38,306 nt of DNA, taken from Dehalococcoidaceae bacterium (lineage in GTDB: Bacteria; Chloroflexota; Dehalococcoidia; Dehalococcoidales; CSSed11-197). The stretch is from positions 1 through 38,306 of the forward strand of contig JAFGLQ010000119.1 in assembly GCA_016928015.1 (NCBI GenBank). The letters run 5' to 3'. Position 1 is the first letter of the stretch. The number at the start of each line of letters is the position of its first letter. The notes below the pieces were generated by a model, which saw nothing but the letters and a program-made list of their open reading frames with translations, was not told where the DNA came from and ran no database searches. Position numbers and translations under genes: made by a program. Below are positions 19,318 to 27,394 of this stretch, piece by piece.

Positions 19318-20178
19318 CTGGTAGGCATTATAAACCTCGGCCGCCTCACATTAATTTGTCTTGTCGTGATAACCGGTGCAAGCTTGTTAGCGTTAGCGGC
19401 ATGCGCTGCAGATCCGTGGCAACCTGAAAATATTTTTACATCTTCCCAAGAGGGCTCAACGGGAAATATCGCCAGAAATATTACTGCTATCGAAGCATTT
19501 AATCTGTTAAGCATCAATTCAGACAATCGCGACTTTGTAATTTTAGACATAAGAACGTCCGAAGAAAGGACTCAGGCCTACATTAAGGGGTCGATTTTAC
19601 TTGACTGGCATAGCGGCTACTCTCAGCAGATAATCAGCCTGTTGGATAAAAATAAAACCTACCTGGTTTACTGAAAAAGCGGTTTGCGGAGTTCTTCCGC
19701 TTTGGAGTTAATGAAATCTCTTGAGTTTAACGAGGTTTATGACTTACATGGAGGTATCGTCGCCTGGGAAGAGGCCGGTTTGCCTCTGGTAACTCCTGAC
19801 ACTTCAGGCAGTACAAGTGATCCCGCCACCACTTTGCCCGCTGCCACCAGCCCGCCTTCATCCAGCGACAGTAAAACACCGGCAAAATTTGCCGTCTCGA
19901 ACCTTCACACGGATCCCCCTGTGCCTGTCCCTCCCAGCGGCCTCTTCTCTTTCATTGTTACGGTTACCAACGAAGGTGGTGTTGAAGGTTATTATGAAGC
20001 GGTCGTTGAAGTGGTTGAAGTTATCGGTGTGATAAGGCTGGAAATTGGGAGTGTATCAGAACGCGTATTGATTCCACCAGGCCAGAGCAGAATCGTAACG
20101 TTCGAACAAATACATCTGACTCAGGGAATTTTCGAAGCAACTATCGAAAAGGAAAACCTGTTATTCGAATGCACCTGA
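19318..20178 (+). CDS. Putative selenocysteine-containing rhodanese-domain lipoprotein with C-terminal CARDB-like Ig domain (readthrough of TGA 19672-19674)
   Basis: In-frame halves 19366-19674 and 19684-20178 are separated only by TGA: ...VILDIRTSEERTQAYIKGSI...DKNKTYLVY[U]KSGLRSSSALELMKSLEFNEVYDLHGGIVAWEEAGLPLV. The TGA replaces the catalytic Cys of the rhodanese C-[KR]-S-G-x-R loop. N-terminal hydrophobic stretch with lipobox LAAC. The start is uncertain: an upstream CTG 19318 near GGAGGT would supply a full signal peptide; GTG 19366 is the ORF-track start. Confidence 0.7.
19672..19703 (+). promoter_or_regulatory. Candidate bacterial SECIS element directly downstream of in-frame UGA
   Basis: UGA + 11 nt, then GCGGA (19686-19690) / loop GUUCU (19691-19695) / UCCGC (19696-19700). 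Apical loop starts 17 nt after UGA with G in first position. Alternative stem AAAGCGG (19676-19682) / CCGCUUU (19697-19703). Confidence 0.55.
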
Positions 20179-20196
20179 GGCTGAGGGACCTGGTGA

Positions 20197-20215
20197 CGGC
20201 TGCCGTTGGCAGCCG
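20197..20215 (+). terminator. Hairpin downstream of the rhodanese gene (no U tract)
   Basis: CGGCTGCC-GTT-GGCAGCCG perfect 8-bp inverted repeat. Confidence 0.4.
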
Positions 20216-20375
20216 ATGCATGTTATGTTAAATCCAACTATTTACATTAAATTCTATGCCTTTAATGACTGTTTGTTCGCATTTCCATCCGGCTGACATG
20301 TTTTTGATTTGGTGGTTTTATAAGCTTATACTTAACTCCAAGCGGCAACTTCAATAACTTTCGGAGAGGTGGCAT

Positions 20376-20783
20376 ATGAGTATATTAAAAATAGTGATTC
20401 TGTATTTCAGTGCCCTGGTGGCTTTTTTCGCGATAGATATGTTGTGGCTGGGAGTGATATCCAAGGACTTTTATGCCCGTCAGCTGGGTCATCTACTTAG
20501 CCCCAAAGTGCACTGGGTTCCGGCAATAATATTCTACCTGTTGTTCGTCGCCGGCATACTTATATTCGCTGTTGTTCCTGGTGTCGAAGCCGGTTCACTG
20601 GCCAGAACGGCTCTTATGGCTGCCCTGTTCGGCTTGTTCTGCTATGCAACTTATGATCTTTCCAATTTATCAACATTGAAAAACTGGCCCCTCCTGGTTA
20701 CCGTTGTAGATATTGTCTGGGGAATAACTATTTCTACCAGCGTTGCCATAATAGCTTATTTTATAGGCCGGGCCATTATATAA
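20376..20783 (+). CDS. DUF2177-family membrane protein
   Basis: AFFAIDMLWLGVISKDFYARQLGHLLS...VPAIIFYLLFVAGILIFAV...GLFCYATYDLSNLSTLKNWPL...DIVWG pattern. RBS GGAGAGG. Confidence 0.8.
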   Translation: MSILKIVILYFSALVAFFAIDMLWLGVISKDFYARQLGHLLSPKVHWVPAIIFYLLFVAGILIFAVVPGVEAGSLARTALMAALFGLFCYATYDLSNLSTLKNWPLLVTVVDIVWGITISTSVAIIAYFIGRAII

Positions 20784-20816
20784 TTGCTTCCAGTTATTGC
20801 GGATCTGTAACAAAAC

Positions 20817-22553
20817 CTATTGCTCTTTTTTCCAGACGGAAGCTTTGAGTGATAATTCCCTGGCTACATCAAGAGATTTCTCTGAATACTGCCTGGGAGA
20901 TATCATGGCAGCCAGCTCTTCAATACGTTCGTTGTCATTTAGAGCCCTGATTGTACTGGTATTACGGTTACCCCGGGATGTTTTGCAGACCTTGAAATGT
21001 GAATCGGCGAACGCTGCAATCTGTGGCAAATGAGTAATGCATATTATCTGGTGGTGCCGTCCTAGAGACCACAGCTTCCTGCCGATTACCTCCCCGCTCC
21101 TTCCGCCGACACCTATATCAATTTCATCGAATATCATCGTCGGTACCGCATCCGCTCCTGCCAGCGCGTTTTTTAAAGCCAGTGTAAATCGGGATATCTC
21201 TCCAGTAGAGGCAATATTCGCAATAGGCATAACCGGTTCTCCCGGATTGGTTGAGGCAAAAAATTCTACGTTGTCAATACCGTCCTTACCAAATTTGTAT
21301 TCCTTGCCCGATAGGGCCAGGCCGCCTGTTTCTTCGGTATGCTCAATGCAAACTTTGAATACGACTTCGGGCATGTTAAGGCCGGCAAGCTCATCCTCCA
21401 TCTTGTGTTCAAGCTCCCGGGCCGCATTGAGTCTTAAAGACGTTAATTGTTGCGCTAAATCCGCCATTTTGAACATCAGTTCCCTGATTTCGTTGTCCAG
21501 TTTATCCAGATTCGATGCAATGTTGCCGATATCTTCGAGTTCCTGACGAATACTCTTTTGCTGGAGCAGCAAACTGTCCATACTGCCGCCGTATTTACGC
21601 TTCAAGCGCCCTATCAACTCCAGCCGGTTGCCCAGTTCTTCGATGCGTTCCGGGCTGCCATCCAATTCTTCCACGTAGCGGCGTACTTCATAACCCAGTT
21701 CTTCTGTTTTATCGCAGGTCTCCTGTAATAATTCGAACTGAGCGGTTAACCGCGGGTCTATCTCGGCCAGGCGGGAAAACAACCCCAGCGCTTGAGAAAG
21801 GCAGTCAAAGGCGGAAGACTGCTCCGATGTATAATCCCCTCTCAAAGACTGGTAAATATCCCAGGAAAGCCTTTTTACGGTCTCTATATTGGTCAGCTTA
21901 ATTAACTCTTTTTCTATTTCAGCGTCTTCTCCGGGTTTAATGCCAGCTTTTTCAAGTTCATCCATCTGAAAATAAAGATAATCTCTACGTTTGGCAATAT
22001 CATTGTTAGCCGTTTGCAAGCGAGCTCTTTCATGAAGTAAATGCTGAATTTGCGAATACAGCTGGCTGTAAGCATCCCTTATTTCGGCCGTGCAGCCAAA
22101 TTTGTCCAGCAGTCTCAAATGAGTCGACCTGTCATACAAAGACAGGTGCTGAGTCTGGCCATGTATATCCAGAAGAAGGCCCCCGACATGTTCAAGCAAT
22201 TTCTTGGGGACCGGAGTTGAGTTGATGCGAAAAATATTGCGCCCGTTCTTTTTCAGATGGGCAGTAATAACAATGTCGTTTGAGCCGGAATGCAATTTTC
22301 TCTCTTCGAGAAATTCAAGTAAACCCTGGGGTGAACATACGTCTAAGTTGAAATACGCTTCGACTCTGGCCTCTTCACTACCATGCCGGATAACTGAATC
22401 ACCTGGAGACTCAAAAAATAGAATCTCCAATGCCTCGATAATGAGCGATTTCCCGGAACCCGTTTCACCGGATATTATGTTAAGTCCATGGTCAATATCC
22501 CAGGTAAGGTCGTCAATTATTCCCAGTGAAATAATCCGTATTTCTTTCAGCAT
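20817..22553 (-). CDS. recN: DNA repair protein RecN
   Basis: LKEIRIISLGIIDDLTWDIDHGLNIISGETGSGKSLIIEAL, ASTGEISRFTLALKNAL, TMIFDEIDIGVGGRSGEVIGRKLWSL, QIICITHLPQIAAFAD. Confidence 0.93.
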   Translation of the reverse strand: MLKEIRIISLGIIDDLTWDIDHGLNIISGETGSGKSLIIEALEILFFESPGDSVIRHGSEEARVEAYFNLDVCSPQGLLEFLEERKLHSGSNDIVITAHLKKNGRNIFRINSTPVPKKLLEHVGGLLLDIHGQTQHLSLYDRSTHLRLLDKFGCTAEIRDAYSQLYSQIQHLLHERARLQTANNDIAKRRDYLYFQMDELEKAGIKPGEDAEIEKELIKLTNIETVKRLSWDIYQSLRGDYTSEQSSAFDCLSQALGLFSRLAEIDPRLTAQFELLQETCDKTEELGYEVRRYVEELDGSPERIEELGNRLELIGRLKRKYGGSMDSLLLQQKSIRQELEDIGNIASNLDKLDNEIRELMFKMADLAQQLTSLRLNAARELEHKMEDELAGLNMPEVVFKVCIEHTEETGGLALSGKEYKFGKDGIDNVEFFASTNPGEPVMPIANIASTGEISRFTLALKNALAGADAVPTMIFDEIDIGVGGRSGEVIGRKLWSLGRHHQIICITHLPQIAAFADSHFKVCKTSRGNRNTSTIRALNDNERIEELAAMISPRQYSEKSLDVARELSLKASVWKKEQ

Positions 22554-22627
22554 ACTTCTTGCCCAATATAGTATTATATTTATACCCGTGTTGAAAAGGC
22601 CACTGCAATGACGTTATCTTTTTAAGT

Positions 22628-22656
22628 TTGACTTAAAAGCCAATAGTCATTAAACT
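22628..22656 (+). promoter_or_regulatory. Putative sigma70-like promoter upstream of tubulin-like GTPase gene
   Basis: TTGACT-17 nt-TAAACT; a second TTGACA lies at about 22691. Confidence 0.4.
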
Positions 22657-22731
22657 TTTAGTGACTTTTCTCAAATTTAAACACACCATCTTGACACCAA
22701 TTATTTTATCCCGAATAAAGGGAGGAGCGAA

Positions 22732-23910
22732 GTGAAATTATTAGTTGTAGGTTGCGGGCAGGCCGGAGGCCGCATTTCTGACGAATTCGCCCTGCTTAAC
22801 AAAAAAGCGCGTGCCGAACGCGGTTTCGATATCATGACAAACATTCTTGCGGTAAACACCGACGTTGCCGATTTGAGTGGATTGTGCCACATAAAAGCCG
22901 ATTTTCATCATCGTATTCTGATCGGCAGCGGCAAGACTCACGGCCATGGTGTCGGCAAAATGAACGAAATAGGCGCTGCCATCGCCCGTGAAGATGGCGA
23001 TAAAGTTCTGGACAAAATAAGAGATACCAAGAACCTTCCCGAAACAGACGCTTTCATGGTTGTAGGCAGCGCTGCCGGGGGTACTGGTTCCGGATCCGTG
23101 CCCGTAATAACTCAGATTATTAAAGAACATTTTCCCGAAAAACCTGTATATAATCTGATTGCCTTGCCGTTCAAGTTCGAAGAAGTGACGGAGGAGCGTT
23201 CGGTTTACAACGTGGGCACGTGCCTTAAATCCGCTTACCTGGTCGCCGATGCTATATTCCTTGTTGACAACCAGCGTTATATCACCAAAAACGCTTCCAT
23301 GCGCCAGAATCTGGCCAAGATAAACCATGACATAGTCAAACCTTTTTACAACCTGTTATGCGCCGGCGAAGAAACCGATGTGAAATACATCGGTTCCAAG
23401 GTGGTTGACGGGGGTGATATTATCCAGACTCTTTCCGGATGGACAACCATTGGTTACGGCAGAACTAAAACTTCCGTAATGAAACTGCCTTTCAATAAGT
23501 CGGTCGATTTCCGAAGCAAAAATACTGAAGCCATGCCCGGAACCCAGGCTATGAACGAAGCACTGGGCGAACTGTCACTGAAATGTGAACCCAATGATGC
23601 CCGTAAAGCTCTCTATATCATTAATGCTCCGCCTGATGTTATGAGCATGGACCTCATCAAGGACCTTTCTGCCGCTTTGAGAGAAATGGCCCCGCAGGCG
23701 ATTATCCGCAGTGGCGACTACCCGAGAGGCAAAGGTTCGGTCGATGTGACAATTTTACTTTCAGAACTGGTCAACTCTCGTAAGGTTATGAGTTACTTTA
23801 CGAAAACCATCAGCTATATGTCTCACATACGCACTGAAAGAGGCTATATCGAAGAGCAGGAAAGGGGCCTTGCCGGCGCTTTCCAGGATATTCCATCCCT
23901 TCTTTCATAA
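22732..23910 (+). CDS. CetZ/FtsZ/tubulin-superfamily GTPase
   Basis: GTG start after GGGAGGAG. KLLVVGCGQAGGRISDEF (G1-like), RILIGSGKTHGHGVGKMNEIGA, VVGSAAGGTGSGSVPVI (tubulin signature GGTGSG), KPVYNLIALPF. Confidence 0.8.
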   Translation: MKLLVVGCGQAGGRISDEFALLNKKARAERGFDIMTNILAVNTDVADLSGLCHIKADFHHRILIGSGKTHGHGVGKMNEIGAAIAREDGDKVLDKIRDTKNLPETDAFMVVGSAAGGTGSGSVPVITQIIKEHFPEKPVYNLIALPFKFEEVTEERSVYNVGTCLKSAYLVADAIFLVDNQRYITKNASMRQNLAKINHDIVKPFYNLLCAGEETDVKYIGSKVVDGGDIIQTLSGWTTIGYGRTKTSVMKLPFNKSVDFRSKNTEAMPGTQAMNEALGELSLKCEPNDARKALYIINAPPDVMSMDLIKDLSAALREMAPQAIIRSGDYPRGKGSVDVTILLSELVNSRKVMSYFTKTISYMSHIRTERGYIEEQERGLAGAFQDIPSLLS

Positions 23911-23914
23911 ACAT

Positions 23915-23950
23915 AATAATAGAGCGGGTCGGTCGACCCGCTCTATTATT
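23915..23950. terminator. Bidirectional intrinsic terminator between convergent genes
   Basis: AATAATAGAGCGGGTC-GGTC-GACCCGCTCTATTATT, a perfect 16-bp stem with 4-nt loop and T/A tracts at both ends. Confidence 0.9.
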
Positions 23951-23964
23951 TTTCACCTTTTGGG

Positions 23965-25683
23965 TTATTCGTCGTCTGTGTCAGTTTTTCTGGTTGCTCC
24001 ATGCTGTTCAAGCTCGCTGAACATCTGCTCCAGTTCTTCCAGTCTGGATTTCTTCATTTCCTGCGTTTCAACCGGTATCTCATTTGAAGGTAGCGTGTTC
24101 TCTTCTTTCACGGGTTCGTAAATTTCATCGAATTCCTCGGTATTTACCGGTTCCGGGCGTTCTGTCGATATCTGGCTTTTAGTGGCGGTATCGATTTTCT
24201 GTATTTTTGGAGCTTGCTTTTCTATTTTTTTCAAATCGCGCTTCAGTTCCCTGGAAACCTGCCCTGCCACCTTGTTTATTTCGCCCGTGCCGCTGATCAT
24301 TCTTTCTATAATAGGCAGGGACATTCCAACGGCTTCCTGCAAAGCCAGCCTGGCGGCATTGATGGCATCTTCAGCTGTTTGCACGGCTTGCCGGGCTGCT
24401 ATTTCCGCTTCCTGCGACAAGCTGGTTGCATTTTCAAGCGCATTCTGTGATTGCCGGAGAGCGGCAGTGGCCTCCTTCCGGGCTTTTTCGGCAGTTTCTT
24501 CGGCGCGGGAAATGGGCAACCGGGACGATTTTACCCAGCCTTGTATATCATCAACTGCTTTCGAGCTTATTTGCTGAGCTTTTTCTATTGCCTTCTGAGA
24601 AGAGGTTATTGCCTGGTCTGCGGTGTGTTTAGCCACGTTACCGAGGTCAATTGCCTTATTCGAACTGTTCAGCGCATCTTGTTTGGCCTGTTCTACCGAT
24701 AGTTCTGCCTGACGGATAGTGTCTTCAATATTAGCAATCGCCTCTTTAATCATAACAACAGCCTGGTTGGCGTTTTCACTGGCCTGCTGGCTGCTTTGTT
24801 CTACGCGAAAAATAGATTGCTTTGAAAGCTTGAGCGCTTCATCGGCCGTGTTCTTGGCCCACTGGCTGGAATCATTGGCCATTTTTATTGCCTTTTCAAA
24901 GTTACTGGAATAACCCGCGGCAGTTTCCTGGGCAATGGCTGCGGCTCTTTCAGCCCTTTTTACGGCATCCTCGCTCAATCTGGCTGAAGCGTCGGCTACC
25001 TTCCTGGATGCACGGCTTACTTCATCAGCCCTTAAAATGGCTTCATTGGAAATCCGGGCGGCTTCAGTAGCCGATTCCCGGGTGGTTTTTCCCATTTCTT
25101 CTACCTTTTCGATTGCCTGCTGTCCCAGCAGAACTGCGTTTTGAGCTTCACTTTTAGCCTCGTTTGACATTCTTTCGGCGCTTCTGAGGGTTTCCTGGGA
25201 TTGTTTTACTGTTGCTTTAATTTCATCCAGCGTTTCCCTGGCAATTTTTTCTATGCGGGCAACTGTATCTTCAAAGGAGCGTGAAAGTTCTTTTGAAGCC
25301 TTTGTAGAGTTTTCCACGCTTTCTTCGGCATTTCTGGCAGCATGTTTGAATGCAGCTTCAGCTTCTTCGGCTCGCGCTTTGGCCTGGCTGTAATCTTCTG
25401 CTGCCTTGGATACGGCTTCTTCTGCCTTTAATACAGCTTCCTCAGCGCGGCGTACCGCATTTTCAGAAGCTCTTTTCGCTTCGGATGAATCTCTTTGCGC
25501 TTGTTTTACAATTTCCTTTGCGTTATTAAGCGCTTCCTTGCTTACTTTTATAGATTCTTTGGCCTCTTCTTTTGACTGGTTGGATAGATTCACAGCCTCT
25601 GTAATCTCTTTTCTTAAAGCTTCAGTTTCTTTTTCCATGCTTTTAAGGTCTCCTGCAGTAAAATTATGGCTGTTATTATTCAA
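23965..25683 (-). CDS. Large (572 aa) Ala-rich heptad-repeat coiled-coil protein
   Basis: ...AVRRAEEAVLKAEEAVSKAAEDYSQAKARAEEAEAAFKHAARNAEESVENSTKASKEL... Long Pro-poor helical array with acidic, Pro-containing C-terminal tail. Confidence 0.8.
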   Translation of the reverse strand: MNNNSHNFTAGDLKSMEKETEALRKEITEAVNLSNQSKEEAKESIKVSKEALNNAKEIVKQAQRDSSEAKRASENAVRRAEEAVLKAEEAVSKAAEDYSQAKARAEEAEAAFKHAARNAEESVENSTKASKELSRSFEDTVARIEKIARETLDEIKATVKQSQETLRSAERMSNEAKSEAQNAVLLGQQAIEKVEEMGKTTRESATEAARISNEAILRADEVSRASRKVADASARLSEDAVKRAERAAAIAQETAAGYSSNFEKAIKMANDSSQWAKNTADEALKLSKQSIFRVEQSSQQASENANQAVVMIKEAIANIEDTIRQAELSVEQAKQDALNSSNKAIDLGNVAKHTADQAITSSQKAIEKAQQISSKAVDDIQGWVKSSRLPISRAEETAEKARKEATAALRQSQNALENATSLSQEAEIAARQAVQTAEDAINAARLALQEAVGMSLPIIERMISGTGEINKVAGQVSRELKRDLKKIEKQAPKIQKIDTATKSQISTERPEPVNTEEFDEIYEPVKEENTLPSNEIPVETQEMKKSRLEELEQMFSELEQHGATRKTDTDDE

Positions 25684-25839
25684 TGGTCTCCTACCTCCGC
25701 TGCGAATAATTCTATAACAGCATTACCTCTAAAGCAAACATAACCCGGTATCAGCCTAAGTTGAGTTGTTGTTTCGTCATAAAATACAGGGTAAAATGGC
25801 AGGCATGCATGATTGACAGAAAAACAAGGAGTATTTCAA

Positions 25840-27216
25840 ATGAAGAAATATGATGTTATCGTCATCGGTTCCGGCTGCGGTCTCATAGTTACTGAAGCGG
25901 CGGCTATGGCCGGGAATAAGACGGCTCTTGTAGAAATGGATAAAATGGGAGGCACCTGCCTCAACGTTGGGTGTATACCTTCCAAAATGCTTATTTATCC
26001 GGCGGACGTAATATACGAAATTGAAAACTCTTCCCGTTTGGGCATCAACGCTTCACTTTCAAATGTGGATTTTGCCGGCATTTTAGAGCGGACGAGCCGG
26101 ACAATAGAAGGCTATCGCAATAAATTGCATCGTCAGTTGCATCGTATGCATGGGGTTGATCTTTATGAATCAAGAGCTCGATTCATTGACGAGCATACCC
26201 TGGATGTAGATGGCCAAAGAATTACCGCTCCGTTGATTTTTATCGCCTGCGGTACGCGTCCGGTGTTACCCCAGGCTGAACTGTCGGGAAAACCCGGTAT
26301 AATTACCAACGATAATTTGCTTAATCTAACCAGCCTGCCTGCAGAAATACTTATCGTTGGTGGTGGTTATGTTGCCTGTGAATATGGCCACTTTTTCGCT
26401 GCCATGGGCAGCAAGGTTACCATGCTGGAAATGACCGGCCAATTATTATCAGGCGAAGAACCGGAAGTTTCCCAACTGGTTGAAAAAACTCTACGGTCAA
26501 AAATCAACGTTCAAACGAATACAATTTTAAAGACGGTAAATGAGGCTCATTCGGGATGGAATATTTCAACTGAAAACACGCAGGACAATTCCAGCAAGTC
26601 TTTTTTTTCCAGCCATGTTCTTTTCGCCATGGGCAGAATCCCCAACACCGATATTCTCGGTTCGAGGGAAATTGGCATCGACCATGACGATAAGGGGTAT
26701 ATACGGGTTAATGATTACCTGCAGACAAACATCGAGGGCATATACGCTATAGGCGATGTGAATGGCCAGTACATGTTCCGCCATGCTGCCAATTATGAGG
26801 CCGAACTGGCCTGGCACAATGGGCTGCATTCCCGGGCTGGCTTTGCACACCTGACCGCCGTTGATTATCTTGCCATGCCGCATGCGGTTTTTACCCGTCC
26901 GCAGGTTGCTTCGGTCGGCATGACCGAAGCACGCGCCCGTAAAGAGCATGATATTGGTACAGGCATCGTCAGCTATTTCGAGACAGCCAAGGGAGAAGCC
27001 ATGCAGGAAAAAGAAGGGTTTGCCAAAGCGGTAGTCGATAAATCCAACGGGAACGTACTTGGATTCCATATTGCCGGGCCGAATGCTGCAATTTTAATCC
27101 AGGAAGTTGTCAATGCCATGTCCGGCAAGGGGGGAACGGATACCGTTAAACGGGGTATTCATATTCACCCGTCTATCAGCGAGCTTGTACCCTTAACCAT
27201 ATCAAGCGCAAAGTGA
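25840..27216 (+). CDS. Pyridine nucleotide-disulfide oxidoreductase (dihydrolipoamide dehydrogenase / mercuric reductase-like)
   Basis: YDVIVIGSGCG, GGTCLNVGCIPSKML redox-active disulfide, AIGDVNGQYMFRHAA, C-terminal HIHPSISELV. ATG 25840 preferred over TTG 25813. Confidence 0.9.
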   Translation: MKKYDVIVIGSGCGLIVTEAAAMAGNKTALVEMDKMGGTCLNVGCIPSKMLIYPADVIYEIENSSRLGINASLSNVDFAGILERTSRTIEGYRNKLHRQLHRMHGVDLYESRARFIDEHTLDVDGQRITAPLIFIACGTRPVLPQAELSGKPGIITNDNLLNLTSLPAEILIVGGGYVACEYGHFFAAMGSKVTMLEMTGQLLSGEEPEVSQLVEKTLRSKINVQTNTILKTVNEAHSGWNISTENTQDNSSKSFFSSHVLFAMGRIPNTDILGSREIGIDHDDKGYIRVNDYLQTNIEGIYAIGDVNGQYMFRHAANYEAELAWHNGLHSRAGFAHLTAVDYLAMPHAVFTRPQVASVGMTEARARKEHDIGTGIVSYFETAKGEAMQEKEGFAKAVVDKSNGNVLGFHIAGPNAAILIQEVVNAMSGKGGTDTVKRGIHIHPSISELVPLTISSAK

Positions 27217-27217
27217 G

Positions 27218-27237
27218 GTTAATAAATCATTATTAAC
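27218..27237. repeat. Inverted repeat GTTAATAA-ATCA-TTATTAAC
   Basis: Perfect 8-bp arms downstream of the Lpd-like gene and upstream of the ABC operon promoter. Confidence 0.5.
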
Positions 27238-27284
27238 AAGTCCTGTGGGAAAATATTATCTGTGAGCAAAGTTGCCTAAACCTA

Positions 27285-27313
27285 TTGACATTGCTGTATA
27301 TTGCTGATACTTT
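27285..27313 (+). promoter_or_regulatory. Sigma70-like promoter for the ABC transporter operon
   Basis: TTGACA-17 nt-TACTTT upstream of the substrate-binding protein gene; a CCCGGA-ATTAA-TCCGGG hairpin follows in the 5' UTR. Confidence 0.55.
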
Positions 27314-27394
27314 AGAATATTATTATTTCATAAGCGAACTTCCCGGAATTAATCCGGGCAAAGGCTGGAATCAAAATAAATTAATGGAGGAGAA

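Noticed and set aside
19366-20178. Treating 19366-19674 and 19684-20178 as two separate genes, or as a plain pseudogene
   Set aside because: Same frame with a single TGA at the catalytic Cys codon, intact downstream domain and a SECIS-like hairpin make Sec decoding the better hypothesis. A TGC/TGT to TGA nonsense mutation or sequencing error is not formally excluded without the genome's sel genes.
21037-21901. + strand ORFs within recN (21037-21546, 21515-21901)
   Set aside because: Antisense to a well-supported RecN; low-complexity translations.
24182-25144. Several + strand ORFs opposite the coiled-coil gene (24182-24577, 24719-24913, 24935-25144)
   Set aside because: Ala/Ser/Phe-rich translations are the expected complement of an Ala/Glu/Lys-rich repeat gene; no independent support.
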